Assembly: GCA_030770425.1 (NCBI GenBank)
Contig: JASJFT010000026.1
Coordinates: 269,502 to 333,501, forward strand
Direction: 5' to 3'
DNA length: 64,000 nucleotides
Source of the DNA: Darksidea phi
Taxonomy: Eukaryota; Ascomycota; Dothideomycetes; Pleosporales; Lentitheciaceae
Part shown: positions 1-10,780 of the stretch, one piece after another
Layout of the letters: the number at the start of each line of letters is the position of its first letter
Numbering within the stretch: position 1 is the first letter of the stretch
Position numbers and translations under genes: made by a program
The notes under the pieces: model-generated
Databases searched by the model: none
What the model was told of the DNA's origin: nothing
What the model saw: the letters and a program-made list of their open reading frames with translations, nothing else

Positions 1-507
1 CGCAGGCGCGAGCTTTTGAAGAGGTGAGAAGGAAGATCAAACAAATAATTGCCTTCCAGATGCTGCGACTTCTTAAGGACGCCTTTGACGTAATCGTGAC
101 CACGCAAAGGATAAAGGGAAATGCCTGCAAGAGCATAGTTTTGCTTGAGATGGCGAAAAGATTTTACATTGCACCCTGTATGCATGAGAGTATGGTGGCC
201 GCCTACAAGGCGGTTTGAAGGGACCCGCTGCTCCGCTCGGGGTGCCCGAATCTGCCGGCGGTACGGCATGGACAGACTCGTGACCTACAAGAACGCGATT
301 TATTGTTGGGAGTCAAACAATGGCGCCATGGGTGATGCCGATGTGAATGACCTTATCTATGGACTACCGAAGTGCTTCTTCGGCATGGAGGTTAAGAAGG
401 GTGCATTTTTCGAGAACTCTGGCGACGGCTACAATGGCAAGGGCTTGAAGCTAGGTACTAACTTCTCAAACTTTCCTAACTTGGAGAGCCATAAGGCCTG
501 GCCCTAG
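1..507 (+). other. Unrecognised coding-like remnant at window edge
   Basis: Two open stretches read like protein but do not form one gene. The first is open from the window edge and ends at 218. It has an amphipathic, helix-rich composition. The second, in another frame, ends at 507 and contains a Cys/Gly/Asn-rich tract (YKNAIYCWESNNGAMGD and NSGDGYNGKGLKLG). I do not recognise a family. It could be the 3' part of a gene beginning outside the window, with an intron between the two stretches, or a decayed gene. No good splice pair joining them was found. The following 1.1 kb shows no coding signal. Confidence 0.25.
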
Positions 508-1628
508 ACGGAAGATACCATCTTCTTGACCACTGACTGCAGGACCGAGCCTGGAAAAGCTTGACTTTTTGGCCGAATAGAGTTACCGTAAAAAAGTCGA
601 TTGCAGGTGGATGGCGCGCTTTTGACAGGAATTGCATTTTAAAAAGTCCTTCCACTGTATCCTTGTATATATTTCATTTGTTGTACTGTTGACCGCTCAG
701 CGTACCATGCTCTGCGCCACCTGGTTGCACGACGTTCATGAGTCAAAAAACTTCTTCGAAACTGTCAGCCACGTTTCATTCAACTAATCCACCTAGTGAT
801 TGCAACAGTGATCAGCGTATATAGTCATCCTCATCGCCACCAAAGCCGTGTTAGCCCTTACGTACGCAGGAGTTCCCCGAATGACTGAACCAAAACTACA
901 TTCACAAACAAACCTTATCCATTCTTATACTGTGGGCGGTAGTGTGGGTGTGCTACCTCATCGCTACCGCTGTTGGTTTCCCAACGCTCTGCGGTTCGGC
1001 AGCACATGTTATTACTCGTCGTCTCAATGTTCGATATTCGAACATCACCTCGTCAGTAACTCACGATCGATAGTACTATATATAGCTCTATAGCTCTATT
1101 ATCGTGTATAAGGTATAGGTAGAGCACCTCTACTATGTACAAACTTCTACTGTATTTCGTGTGGACCTTACAAAAGAGATTTCCACTACGCAAATCAAAA
1201 CCAAATATATACATCACTTGATGTTTTACTTCTCTTCCCAAATTTAGCTCCCGTTATTCGTAACTCACGGCTCGAGGATGAGAATTTTCCAAATTGGCCG
1301 TGCGACCCAGATACTGACACTTTGATCACTGCGCCGTGCCGTCCGCGTGATGAGCGGTAAGATAATATCGAGCTAAACTCCTATGAAAGGGAAATTGCCT
1401 TACTATCTCGGCTTCATGCACGTGAATCCAGGTACCGGTGCGCCATGCATCTCTCTGTTGGCTTAATTTACAATCGAACCGTGCCTCTTTCTTGCTTTGC
1501 TTGCCTGTTACATTGCGGCACAGTATCAGAAGCGGCCCGACTTGCCCACCCACACATCTCACTTCTTTCTACCCCCTTGGTCCCTCTACGGGTGATAACA
1601 TTGCTTCTTTGCGACTCCATCGATCACC
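508..1628. other. Intergenic region upstream of the P450 gene
   Basis: No supported gene. The stretch from about 1160 to 1212 is repeated in direct orientation at about 4685-4740. The stretch from about 1395 onwards, continuing into the P450 start codon, has an inverted diverged copy at about 7326-7610. The last 230 bases probably hold the P450 promoter and 5' UTR, since they are conserved with that copy. Confidence 0.6.
1160..1212 (+). repeat. Direct repeat copy A (upstream of P450)
   Basis: A stretch of about 52 bp (ggaccttac, then aaagagatttccac, then ccaaatatatacat) matches about 4685-4740 in the same orientation with scattered substitutions, roughly 80 percent by eye. No coding meaning is seen. 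Confidence 0.55.
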
Positions 1629-3550
1629 ATGGCGCCCAGAACCCTCGTAGCCCCTGTCGCAGTACTAGTAGCTACTAGCATTGCTTATCTTGTCTTTATG
1701 ACAGTGCGACACCGTTCCCACATCAACAAGCTGCGGAAACAGGGTTTTGTATGTCCTCAATCTCCTTGTGTTGCTATCTCTGACCTTCCCACAGCCGATG
1801 CCTGCTGGGTGGAGCTGGTTGTTCGGTCACTCTTTGGTCATTTTACGCTACACTAAACGCCTCCCACCGCTCGCAAATGTTGTTCTTGCTATGCAAGAAA
1901 TGAGCAAAGAATTCGCTCAGACCGAGATGTTCCTATTGGACTTGTGGCCCGCCTATCCCACCTCGCTCATTGTATTCAATCCTGATGCATTGACGCTCAT
2001 CTCCCGGAACTTGAATCTTCCTCGCCCTCCCCAATCTGGAGAGCAAATCCAGCCCATTGTAGGAGGTCCAAGTATTCTCTCAATGAATGGTAGTCAATGG
2101 AAGACCTGGCGAACACTTCTAAACCCTGGATTCAGCATGTCAAACATGACCAGCCATGTTCCTTTCATTGTCGATCGCGTGCAAGTTTTCTGCAATAAGT
2201 TGAAAGAAAGCGCGGGCAACAGTATTATATCACTGGATGAATACGCGACACGCTTAACGTTTGATGTCATCATGAAAATCACGCTGTTAGTCTTTCAGTC
2301 AGTACAATCCAAGCAGAAAACAAACTGACACTATTAATAGAGATGCTGATATCAACTATCAACGCGGTGAGCACATACTGCCTACCGCTTTTGATGCCAT
2401 TACAAGATGGCACTCGTTCTGGGACGTCCGGGTCCTATGGAATCCCTTGCGACCATTTATCCAGAGACACAATGGGAACATTATCAAGAAGTACATCCGT
2501 CAGGAGCTAGAAAAACGATTTTCGGAGATGCAACGGGGTGATTTAAAAGTGGGAAAAGGTATCCGTTCCGTGATATCGCTAGCTCTGGAGGCATATTTCA
2601 GGGGTAGCAATGATGAAAGACCGACGAAGCCACAAAAATTAGACGAAAGCTTCATTGAGATTGTCACAAACCATATTCGTCTGTTTCTCTTCGCTGGAAA
2701 TGGTACGTTATTCAAAAGTACGAAGTGCTTGCCTTCAGTCAAAGTACCTACGCAAAGTATGAACGCAGCTACCACCTGCGGGATGATTAGCAGTGAACTA
2801 GACAAAGCAGCAATACCTCTATTGATGAACAGCGCTAACATTATACCTCCAAACATAGACACAACCTCAAGTACCATTGCTTTTACCTTTCATATGCTCT
2901 TCCGGCATCCCAATGTATTAGCACAATTGAGGCATGAGCATGATACGGTATTCGGAAGCGACGTCCCGAACGCCGCCCGCCTGCTTAAGCAACAGCCAGC
3001 TCTACTTAATCAGTGCCCCTATACGCTTGCCTGTATCAAGGAAACCTTGCGGTTATACCCACCAGCGGCGAACTTGCGCCGCGGACAGCCGGGTGTCTCG
3101 CTCACTGCCTTAAACGGACAGATACTCTCAACCGAAGGTTTCAATATTGTCGTCGTACAGCAGACCGTCCACCAAAATCCTCGGGTATGGGCTCGGCCAG
3201 GCGATTTTCTCCCAGAAAGATGGCTCGTAGGACCAGAACATGAGCTATACCCTCCACAAAATGCCTATCGTCCCTTCGACATTGGTTCCCGTACCTGCAT
3301 TGGCCAGCCATTGACCATGAATGAGATCAAGATTGTTCTGATTCTGACAATGAGAACCTTCAAAGTAGAACCCGCATATGAGGAATGGGACGTTATTCAA
3401 GAACAAAAGCGAGGTGCATGGGAGCGCATGAGTCGCTGGGCTAGAGGCGGTGGGGTCGATACCGTCAATGGAGACCGGGCATATCAGTCTGAGAGGGCAG
3501 GAACACATCCTGCTGATGGCTACCCCTGTCATGTCTCGCTTGTGGAGTAA
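1629..3550 (+). CDS. Cytochrome P450 monooxygenase (membrane-anchored, CYP59/StcS-like)
   Basis: Four exons, join(1629..1748, 1795..2285, 2341..2702, 2859..3550), give 554 residues, a normal length for a fungal microsomal P450. Order of parts: a hydrophobic anchor at about residues 5-26; a Pro/Gly hinge (PMPAGW) formed across intron 1; the I-helix AGNDTT at about 322-327, created only when intron 3 is removed; the ExxR motif ETLR at 386-389; the PERW motif; and the heme loop FDIGSRTCIG with Cys471 as thiolate ligand. All catalytic landmarks are present, so the enzyme is probably active with a cytochrome P450 reductase at the ER. By similarity of the heme loop and following helix it resembles oxidising P450s of the sterigmatocystin StcS/CYP59 type, but the substrate cannot be told. 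There is no biosynthetic core gene nearby. Intron 3 carries a canonical GCTAACA branch site. Confidence 0.9.
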
Positions 3551-4684
3551 GACATTGGCCACCGAATCCTCAGTCCACAGCGTTTTATTCGGCTTCTATC
3601 CAGTGTTACCAACGTGATGTCTTGGTTCCGGCTTGTCTACATCGTCATTGGACCGCAAGACATACACAAGGTATTAATTTCATACGTCAAAATTTGGAAA
3701 TAGGAAATATGGCATATAGTATTCCAGTGAGTTGGACACGATTCTCGAACAAGATACGGGAAATTCAGATATAAACTGCCAATTCAATTGCCGAGGTCCG
3801 ATTTGGCATAGACAAATGCAGTCCCTTATAGTTCGGTCCCCGATGCGTGTCCAAGGTTTCAATATATGCACATCAAAGAAGCGTTGGAAATTGATGCATG
3901 TGCTGCCACATTTAGTTCGACATCACGCTTATCGCATATACATGCCCAAACGGTATCTATGCGGATGCAGGGACCTTTCAAAGGAGCGTCTGGGGCTTCA
4001 AAGTTGGGAATCAGCTCCAAGACTCCGAAGGTGCTGGCTGTAACGGTCGGACGGGTCTGCATCGCATGGCTAAAGGAAGCAGTAAGACGAATATATATGC
4101 AACATTGGTTGCCGTGGGTAGGCTAACAACAACTTTCCTCGTGCCTCTTTTCCCCACAGCACTGAAATGTATATTCGTTTCCATGCGAACTGCTTCCCGG
4201 TCCATTTTACCTAGGATGCGAAACTGACGTTCGGAGCGGAAATCGGTGATGAGACTTGCTTTGGCTACCCTTCCGTCCATCGATGTTGGAGCTCTCTCAT
4301 GCTGATAGTAGCCGCTCTCTAAAGCATTCTAGTCAGACAATGCAGAGATCGTTACATAAGTTTGCACTAACTTGGAATTGGGAAAGCCATCAAGGGCATA
4401 GCGACGTTAAAAGCTCTTAGCCAAGTTCGGATTCTTCGCAGTAGTAATACCAGGAGAAAGCAAGCTGCAATACAAAGGAGGCTGAGAATCAAGCTATGGA
4501 TTGACTGCATGTTTAAGTAGCGCACGAACACTAGGGGTCAATATCTTCGAACATCGAAGCAGTCAATGTAAATTTTTCAATGCACGATCAAAGTAAGGAT
4601 TAGATCATTTCAAATGCCTCAAAGCGATTCGAAAGAATTAGTAGAATACACCGATATCCCGAGTCACAGTGTGTTTCATATATA

Positions 4685-4740
4685 CCTACGGATCTTACCA
4701 AAGAGACTTCCACCATGAAAATCCTATCCAATATATCTAC
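4685..4740 (+). repeat. Direct repeat copy B
   Basis: Partner of the 1160-1212 stretch (ggatcttac, aaagagacttccac, ccaatatatctacat). It lies in gene-free DNA downstream of the P450. It suggests that P450 upstream sequence was duplicated more than once in this neighbourhood. Confidence 0.55.
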
Positions 4741-5880
4741 ATATATAGGTAACTAGTTGCTAAGTCTGCCCAGAGGAGGTACAAATTTGACTTCTCTTGT
4801 TTGCCTAAAGTGAAGGTATATGAAACGAAGAAAGCTATGGTAAAATATACCATCGCTCCTCTGATAGACCTGTAATTTGATGCTTAAGACCACAAAATAT
4901 TAATACGTAGTACTTACCTTGCGATATGCATGCCTGCATCCTCGAGACCGCTCGCGGCCTGCCATAATGTCAGCAGCCATCTTACGAGCACCAGCTTTCT
5001 CATAATCCATATCTGCCTTCCTTAATACCAGTGATCTCATGCCTACATTCCCTCATAACACCGCGGAGACAACTACTACCTTAAGAGCTCTCTCCATTGC
5101 TTCAATGCTAGTGAGCACCGTCCGAATTCGCTCCATGCTCCTTCAGAAATGTATACCGGCTTCCTTAAGCACCCTCCTCACCTACCTTAACGCTAATCCT
5201 CCCCCCTTATTCATCTCCGAAACTTCTTGATGTATATCCTAGCTTCCTCGAGAGCTCTCCAGCCCTTCCTCAATTCTAGAAACCGAGCTATGAAGTGCTG
5301 CAAGACAAAGTCTTAATGTAAACTTCTATGATACCACCTTCCTTCAAGCCGGTTGCCGTTCCAACAAACAACTCTGAAGCTAGTGTCTCTCTAGACTTAA
5401 AAGGCGGCCCTTCGTCCTCACACTTCTTTCTCTCTTTACTTCATTCATCTCCATCACTTTCAACAGCAACACACCGAGATCTTGGACACTCTTCAAGTCT
5501 TCATTATTCGCTATATTTCCTTCTCTCATTACCGATCTTTCGTCTCTTTATTCCTTTTCCACTTCGATATTAAGCTTCGTCGTCAAGTTAGTACCATTGT
5601 ACGCTCCATCAGACCATGGCCTTGTCACCTGTGAGCCACTTGCCTCTAGCTTTCCAGCCTACCTTTCGTCCGGAGACCTCGTATCCTCCATTGGATATGC
5701 CATCCACAATACCACGGTACTCACCCCTTCCTTCAATACGTTGGCACCTGCTGACATGCTTCTGCAGTCCACCACCATGTTGCCTTAGACCCCAGACTCA
5801 TCACCATCCACTAAACACCCCATCACGGCCAAGCACACAAGAGATACTTGGGCCTTGCAATGTTAGAATGGAGGATGGAA

Positions 5881-6501
5881 GCATAGACTCCGAAGATGAT
5901 TATCATCATTGGTTTTCTTAAAGGCAAGTGTATTAGAGCGAAGGTTCTCTGAGGGGGTGCCCCCCGATGATGAAAGACCGGATTGTCAGTGATGCTCAGC
6001 TATGCTGACTTCTTGCTTGCTTTTCTTTATAGGATCTACCTTGAAGTTGGCCTCAGATCGAATAAGAGCATGGGCTCCGAAGACAATTATCATCACTGGC
6101 CTTGAAGGCAAGCGATCCGACATCGAAGGATTTACGAGGCCGTTCCAATAAGAACGACTCTTCTACCCTTTCAGCGACTGAAGATCAAGTGTCGGATGGT
6201 GGAGGTCGACAGATGAGCTCTCGGGCGAGCGAAGGGGTAATGGCTGAGATGGGGCAGTGGGCGAGAACGCCATGGCGGGTGAATGGGGCCTGGTAATGCT
6301 CAGCTCTGCCATCATCTTGCTTGCTGTTATTACAGGGTCTGTCTGGAAGTGGGCCTTAGGAGGGCTCTTAGAGAAATTGCGATTAGGTGCAAGAGATCCC
6401 AAGTGCGTGTCTCATTAAGTACTCGTGTCAGCAAGTTCCAATGATAATACTTACGCATAAGGCGGTGCTCAGCTTTTCCTGATTTCTTGCCGGCTTCATA
6501 G
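5881..6501 (+). repeat. Degenerate tandem repeats with an intron-end-like motif
   Basis: A motif resembling an intron 3' end (TGCTCAGCT, a TGCTGAC-like branch site, TTCTTGCTTGC and a final TAG or CAG) occurs three times, at 5993-6032, 6298-6335 and about 6464-6501. The first two copies are each followed by a related sequence (GATCTACCTTGAAGT and GGTCTGTCTGGAAGT). A second pair, 5881-5928 and 6068-6112, encodes near-identical peptides (SIDSEDDYHHW and SMGSEDNYHHW). This fits the decayed remains of a gene or element with repeated exon/intron units. Family unknown. Confidence 0.45.
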
Positions 6502-7179
6502 TGTTGTTGCGATTTGTTGAGGCTCCGCGGAAGAGCTGAGCCTTGGGTCATTATCCTATGTCCGTACGCGCGCTAATTGTGTGACCAGAAATATCAGGCT
6601 TCCCTTCCACCCCTCTCCCACCAACCCGAACAGGACTACATATGATTCAGACTACAGCGGATGTTGGGATCGTGAGTCTGCTAGCGAAGGGAATGTGGCT
6701 TAGACTGGCTGATACAGGTTGCTCTTTGCGGATGCCGTATGAGTGCCAACGATGGCGGAGCTAAGGGCTGCGATTCCGAGTGCAATTGAATGACCTGATT
6801 GCGAGTTTGTGTCTGGGCGGCAATGACTCAGTGCTGCACTTGTCCGAGAAAGTACGGCCGAGTAGTGGGTTCCCTTCCCTTGTTGAGAGCTGCGGTTCCT
6901 CGCGCCACGCCCCTCGCTTCGCTCATCAGTCGCAGGATGCGGGTCAACTGACCATGTAATTTACCAATAGTATGGCCGACCATGACCATACGCTGAGTAG
7001 CTTAATATCTTGGCAATATCATCCAGTGAGGCGGGCATAGCGGAGAAAAAGTCGATATTATATCCACGGTATGGATGTGGGTACATTTTTGGGCTCGTTC
7101 GGTTGTGGATTCTTACATCCAAGAAGCATGAAACGAGGCAGCATGGGGCGGTGCGGGAGCTAGGCAGCAAAAGCTGGCG

Positions 7180-7610
7180 GGATTGCAGTGATTGGACTTG
7201 GCACTTTGGGTGCAAGTGACTCCAAAAGCGGCGACAGAAAACCTCCAAAAAGGAGTCAAAAGGCTCCGGACATAGCGTTACTGTCGTAAGGTAGGCAATG
7301 GGGACTGTAAGGTTTCTGGGCGTCATGGTGACCAAGAGAGTCGCAAAGGAGCTGAACTTGGTAGAGAGACAATGTCCCCATTCTGGGAAGAGTCAGATAA
7401 GATGAGGGACGGTAAGGTGGCAAGTCGAGCCGCTTTCATACTGCGCCGCAATCTCAGTCGAGGCAAGGGAGAAGCAAAGAAAAGGGGCACGGTTGAATGT
7501 AGATTGAGGCAACAGAGAGGCGCATAGAACACCTATATTGGGATGGACGTGCATCCAAGTGCGACAACGGGGCAATGCAAATGCCGTCCAGACGCACGGG
7601 TGAAAAGGTT
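7180..7610 (-). pseudogene. Inverted, broken copy of P450 promoter and first exon
   Basis: Read on the minus strand, this segment aligns with the P450 promoter and start region at about 1395-1670. Shared blocks include GCGCCTCTCTGTTG versus GCATCTCTCTGTTG, a CAACCGTGCC block, TTGCGGC..CAGTAT, GCGGC.CGACTTGCC, CTCCTTTGCGACTC, and the start context CACCATGACGCCCAGAA versus CACCATGGCGCCCAGAA. The start codon of the copy is at 7326. Downstream it loses about 25 bases of the anchor sequence, and the rest of the P450 is not recognisable. It is therefore a 5' fragment or a heavily decayed paralogue in inverted orientation. Similarity judged by eye; identity not computed. Confidence 0.65.
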
Positions 7611-8953
7611 CACCTTCGGTTCCTTCGAGTCTGCACCCCTTCATTGAAAAGCTACCTAAATCTAAGCGTGCTATAGATAACCAATTAATTTGTTAATTAG
7701 CTTCCACATAGGGCTTTTTAGGTGTATTGTAGAATTATTGCTAAAACTTTATATAAAGATATAGTGCAGTTGGAGGCGCATTCTTGTGTTGGATGATTGT
7801 TGATTATTAACTTTCAGCGTGAATTGAGTAAAGAAAGCCGACCCCTAGAGCATGGAGAGAGACCAACAGCGGTAACAATCAGATAATACACCCAAACTAC
7901 CACCTACAGTATAAAAATTGCCTGCGATGATACCTGCATCCAACTCACATCCATCTCTTATCCTCCCTCGCGAGGAAATAACTCCTAGCGTCAGCGGGAC
8001 GAAGAAAGAGCCGCACTAAACTCGGATCACCGCACTCAGCGTGCCCTCCTAATACATCAATATATAGCTTTTCTTGACCGTATTGCATAAAATCAAGTTA
8101 AATATTTTTTGCTTCGGGTACAAATATTATGCGCAATGTATCTGGGTGGCGTTTCCTATACACTTCGCATTTTAGATGGGGTTCGGAAATCTTCCACTCC
8201 TAAGGCGCTTCATGACGTTTCCCGATTTTCACTGCAATTTCTAGCTCAACGCAGCCGTGACGGTGGTCCGAGCTTAGTGCGGCTCTTTGATAGGGTGTCC
8301 ACTTTCTGCCGCATCTCGTGCGGCTCCTTCCCCTCCTTCACTGCAATCTTTAGCCCAGCGCAGCCGTTAAGCAGGCACGGCAGGCAAACAAGTTCCGCCT
8401 CCCTCCCACCCTACCCATCCACAGCAAACCCCCCTACACCCAAAAAATAATAAAAATAAACCTAAAGCGCCTAAAATTCCAATCAGTCCAATCCATCCAC
8501 AAACTGGATCCAGCCAAAACGCATCGGAGCGCGGTGCACATTCGTCTTTCTACACCCCACCCAATCTTTAGCGCAGAAGAAGTGTTGGTGGAGCCTTGCT
8601 TACATAAGGTAGAAGCACGTGATCCGGCAATGGCAGTTGTTGCGTGAAAGAGGTGGAGCTGAAGTGTAAAAGAAAAGGAGGGAGGATTTTCCGGACGCAA
8701 ACGGATACTTATAGGGAGCACTTTCATGGTAGATATTAAATGCGTTGAATGGCGGCGAAGGAGGGGAGGTTATGCAAAGCACCGGGCTCGAGGCCAAAGG
8801 ATGGTTCCTGGTCTATTTGTGTTCGGTTTTGTGTTCGTGTTGGCATCTGGATGGGGAGTCGTTCAGAAATGCTTCATATAGTGGAGGCGTTTTAGTACAC
8901 AATCGGAATCCATCCGTAGATTCGATGCTCCCCTCCGACAACCATCTCCAATC
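7611..8953. other. Intergenic region downstream of RIB3
   Basis: No supported gene. It contains an AT-rich stretch at about 7670-7760, the 109 bp duplication near 8230-8370, and the presumed 3' UTR and terminator of RIB3 close to 8950. Short open frames on both strands have no protein-like composition. Confidence 0.5.
8228..8367 (+). repeat. Short tandem duplication (109 bp period)
   Basis: The 31-base stretch at 8228-8258 (ttcactgcaatttctagctc and following) recurs at 8337-8367 with three or four changes. Each copy sits next to a GTGCGGCTC block. It lies in gene-free DNA with no sign of coding. Confidence 0.6.
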
Positions 8954-9782
8954 TCAATAATCTCTACCCTCAACCCCTAGCCTTCCCTCATTTTCTTCAA
9001 TATACGTGACCAAATCCTCTATCGTACACACCTTAATCCCCCACTCCTTCCCAAACGCCAAACAGTCATCTCGCCTCATCATTCCGCCTCCTGTGCGCTC
9101 GGCCTTCCCAGGTATCTCTTCGCCGTCTGTAATGAGTTCGCAAATAACACCCACAGGCGGCTTCCCTGCCAATCGACACAGATCCACCGCCGCCTCAGTA
9201 TGTCCTCTCCGCACCCTTACACCACCCTCTCGCGCCTGAAGCGGCAGCACATGGCCCGGGCGCCGAAACTGACTCGCCTTTGCAGTAGGATCCGCCAGCA
9301 TCCTGCACGTCAAACTCCGATCATGTGCGCTTATACCCGTTGTAACGGAAGGATCTATAGCGTCGATTGAAACGGCGTAAGCGGTCTGATTCGGGTCTGC
9401 ATTCTCGGCGACCATTTGCGGGAGGTGTAGAGCCGCGGCTCGCGAGACGGGTAGCGGTGCGCAGATGTAGCCCGAAGAGTACCGGATCATAAAAGAGGCT
9501 TTTGAGGGCGTGAGAGCCGAGGCGGCGATTATAAGGTCGCCTTCGTTTTCGCGCGAGGGGGAATCGAGGACGATGACGAATTCGTCGTTGGCTGTGCGGG
9601 GAGCGGGGCGTTAGCGGGACGGGTTGGGAGAGGATAGAAGGATGTAGGGAGAGTGTACCGAATGATTGTATGACATCTGGTATTGAGTCGAAGGCTGGAT
9701 GTGCGGGGGTGTGGTTGGCGAGGCCGTTTGTGCCATTCGTGTGGCCGTTGATGCCGTTGACGGCGGCGATCTCGGCGGGCAT
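8954..9782 (-). CDS. RIB3: 3,4-dihydroxy-2-butanone 4-phosphate synthase (riboflavin biosynthesis)
   Basis: Two exons, complement(join(8954..9591, 9659..9782)), give 253 residues. The enzyme converts ribulose 5-phosphate to 3,4-dihydroxy-2-butanone 4-phosphate plus formate, supplying the four-carbon unit for lumazine and then riboflavin. Landmarks: the metal/substrate loop RENEGDL at residues 55-61, directly after the splice junction; SSGYICAPL; DPSVTTGISAHDRS; RRPGHVLPLQAREGGV; GHTEAAVDL; and GVICE. All are expected in the RibB fold. No GTP cyclohydrolase II domain is fused, as usual in fungi. The start was placed at MPAEIAAVNG because the open frame upstream of it has no family character. 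A Gly/Asn/Thr-rich N-terminal tail of about 30 residues precedes the domain. The 67 nt intron has a GTACAC donor. Confidence 0.95.
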
Positions 9783-10780
9783 GGTTCTAGCGGGTCGAGT
9801 AGATTCTACGCAGCGCGAAGGGTCCTGTGTATTTCTTTTATAGGAACTGACGAGGGTGTATATGTGGAATGACGTGGATCTTCGTGTGAATGTTCGTCGG
9901 ATTGTTAGATTGCCAATGCTTAGGAAATACAACTCGGCGAGACTTTGTAAGCCGATGCCGGAGGTATCCGCCTTCGCTTCCGCGCCTGCAATTGCTTTCC
10001 AATAATCTCGTAGACGGGTCAGCTGTATACGAGGTGTATTGAGTGGCCTTCACGAACCACCAGGGGGACGGTCGTCGTGTTGTAGAAGTGCGGACCACGC
10101 GGAACTTTTGCCACGGTGTGCGGGCCCTGCATGTGCGATGATCTTCTTTGCGTGCGCATGGCGGGGGTGAACCTCGGAACAACGCCGACAGCGTGGGACA
10201 TCGGCCGAACCGAGATGCCGTTCCGATCGTGTCTAGACTCGCCGAGGCCCGATTGCCCTTGCGATGCATCCTCAGCTTGTGCGTCTCGCTGACCGAAGCT
10301 TCGACGTTTTCGTTGCTTACATCGTCGTCTCTTGCATAGATACATTCGTATAACGAGCGGGGAGCGGAGCTAGCTTTCCGCCGATTCGTCGGATGCCCGG
10401 CTCCGCTCAGCGCCCATCGTACAGACGGGGATGCATGTGCCGCTGACGAACCTAGATACTGGCGAAACAGTTGCGCCGATGTACCGATAAAGGCTGTGAA
10501 GGGCTGTCATACGATGACAGGTTGCGAAGAGTAATGCCGCGCCTCTTTAGAAGACGCCAAACTCAGCAACTCATGCACACGAGATTCGATGCATGTAGAT
10601 ACGAATTACATCATCTGAGAACGAGGGTATAACCGTTCGGATACTCCCAGCGAGCATATAAATCAGTCCGTCTTACATATACCCAAAACGCAATGCCTGT
10701 ACAAATACTAAAATACACGCCCAGGAATAATCCTTATCCATTGTCAAATCAACGACCCGCCCCCATTCTCCTCATCTAGA
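9783..10780. other. Intergenic region between azgA and RIB3
   Basis: No supported gene. It should hold the RIB3 promoter and the azgA 3' UTR. A GC-rich stretch at about 9850-10350 leaves overlapping open frames on both strands with Arg/His/Ser-rich composition, which I take as chance. Confidence 0.5.

Larger units (their letters stand above)
3551..7179. other. Gene-poor, repeat-bearing decayed region
   Basis: There is no intact gene over about 3.6 kb. Traces that read like old coding sequence occur on the minus strand at about 4900-5300 (for example YEKAGARKMAADIMAG) and on the plus strand at about 5616-5921, but stop codons and frame changes break them. Local repeats at 5881-6501 are listed separately. 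The rest is moderately AT-rich and shows nothing I can name. Confidence 0.5.

Noticed and set aside
9838..10345. Overlapping minus-strand open frames of 108 and 143 codons between RIB3 and azgA
   Set aside because: Arg/His/Ser-rich readings in a GC-rich stretch, no domain, no splice partner, and open frames on both strands at once.
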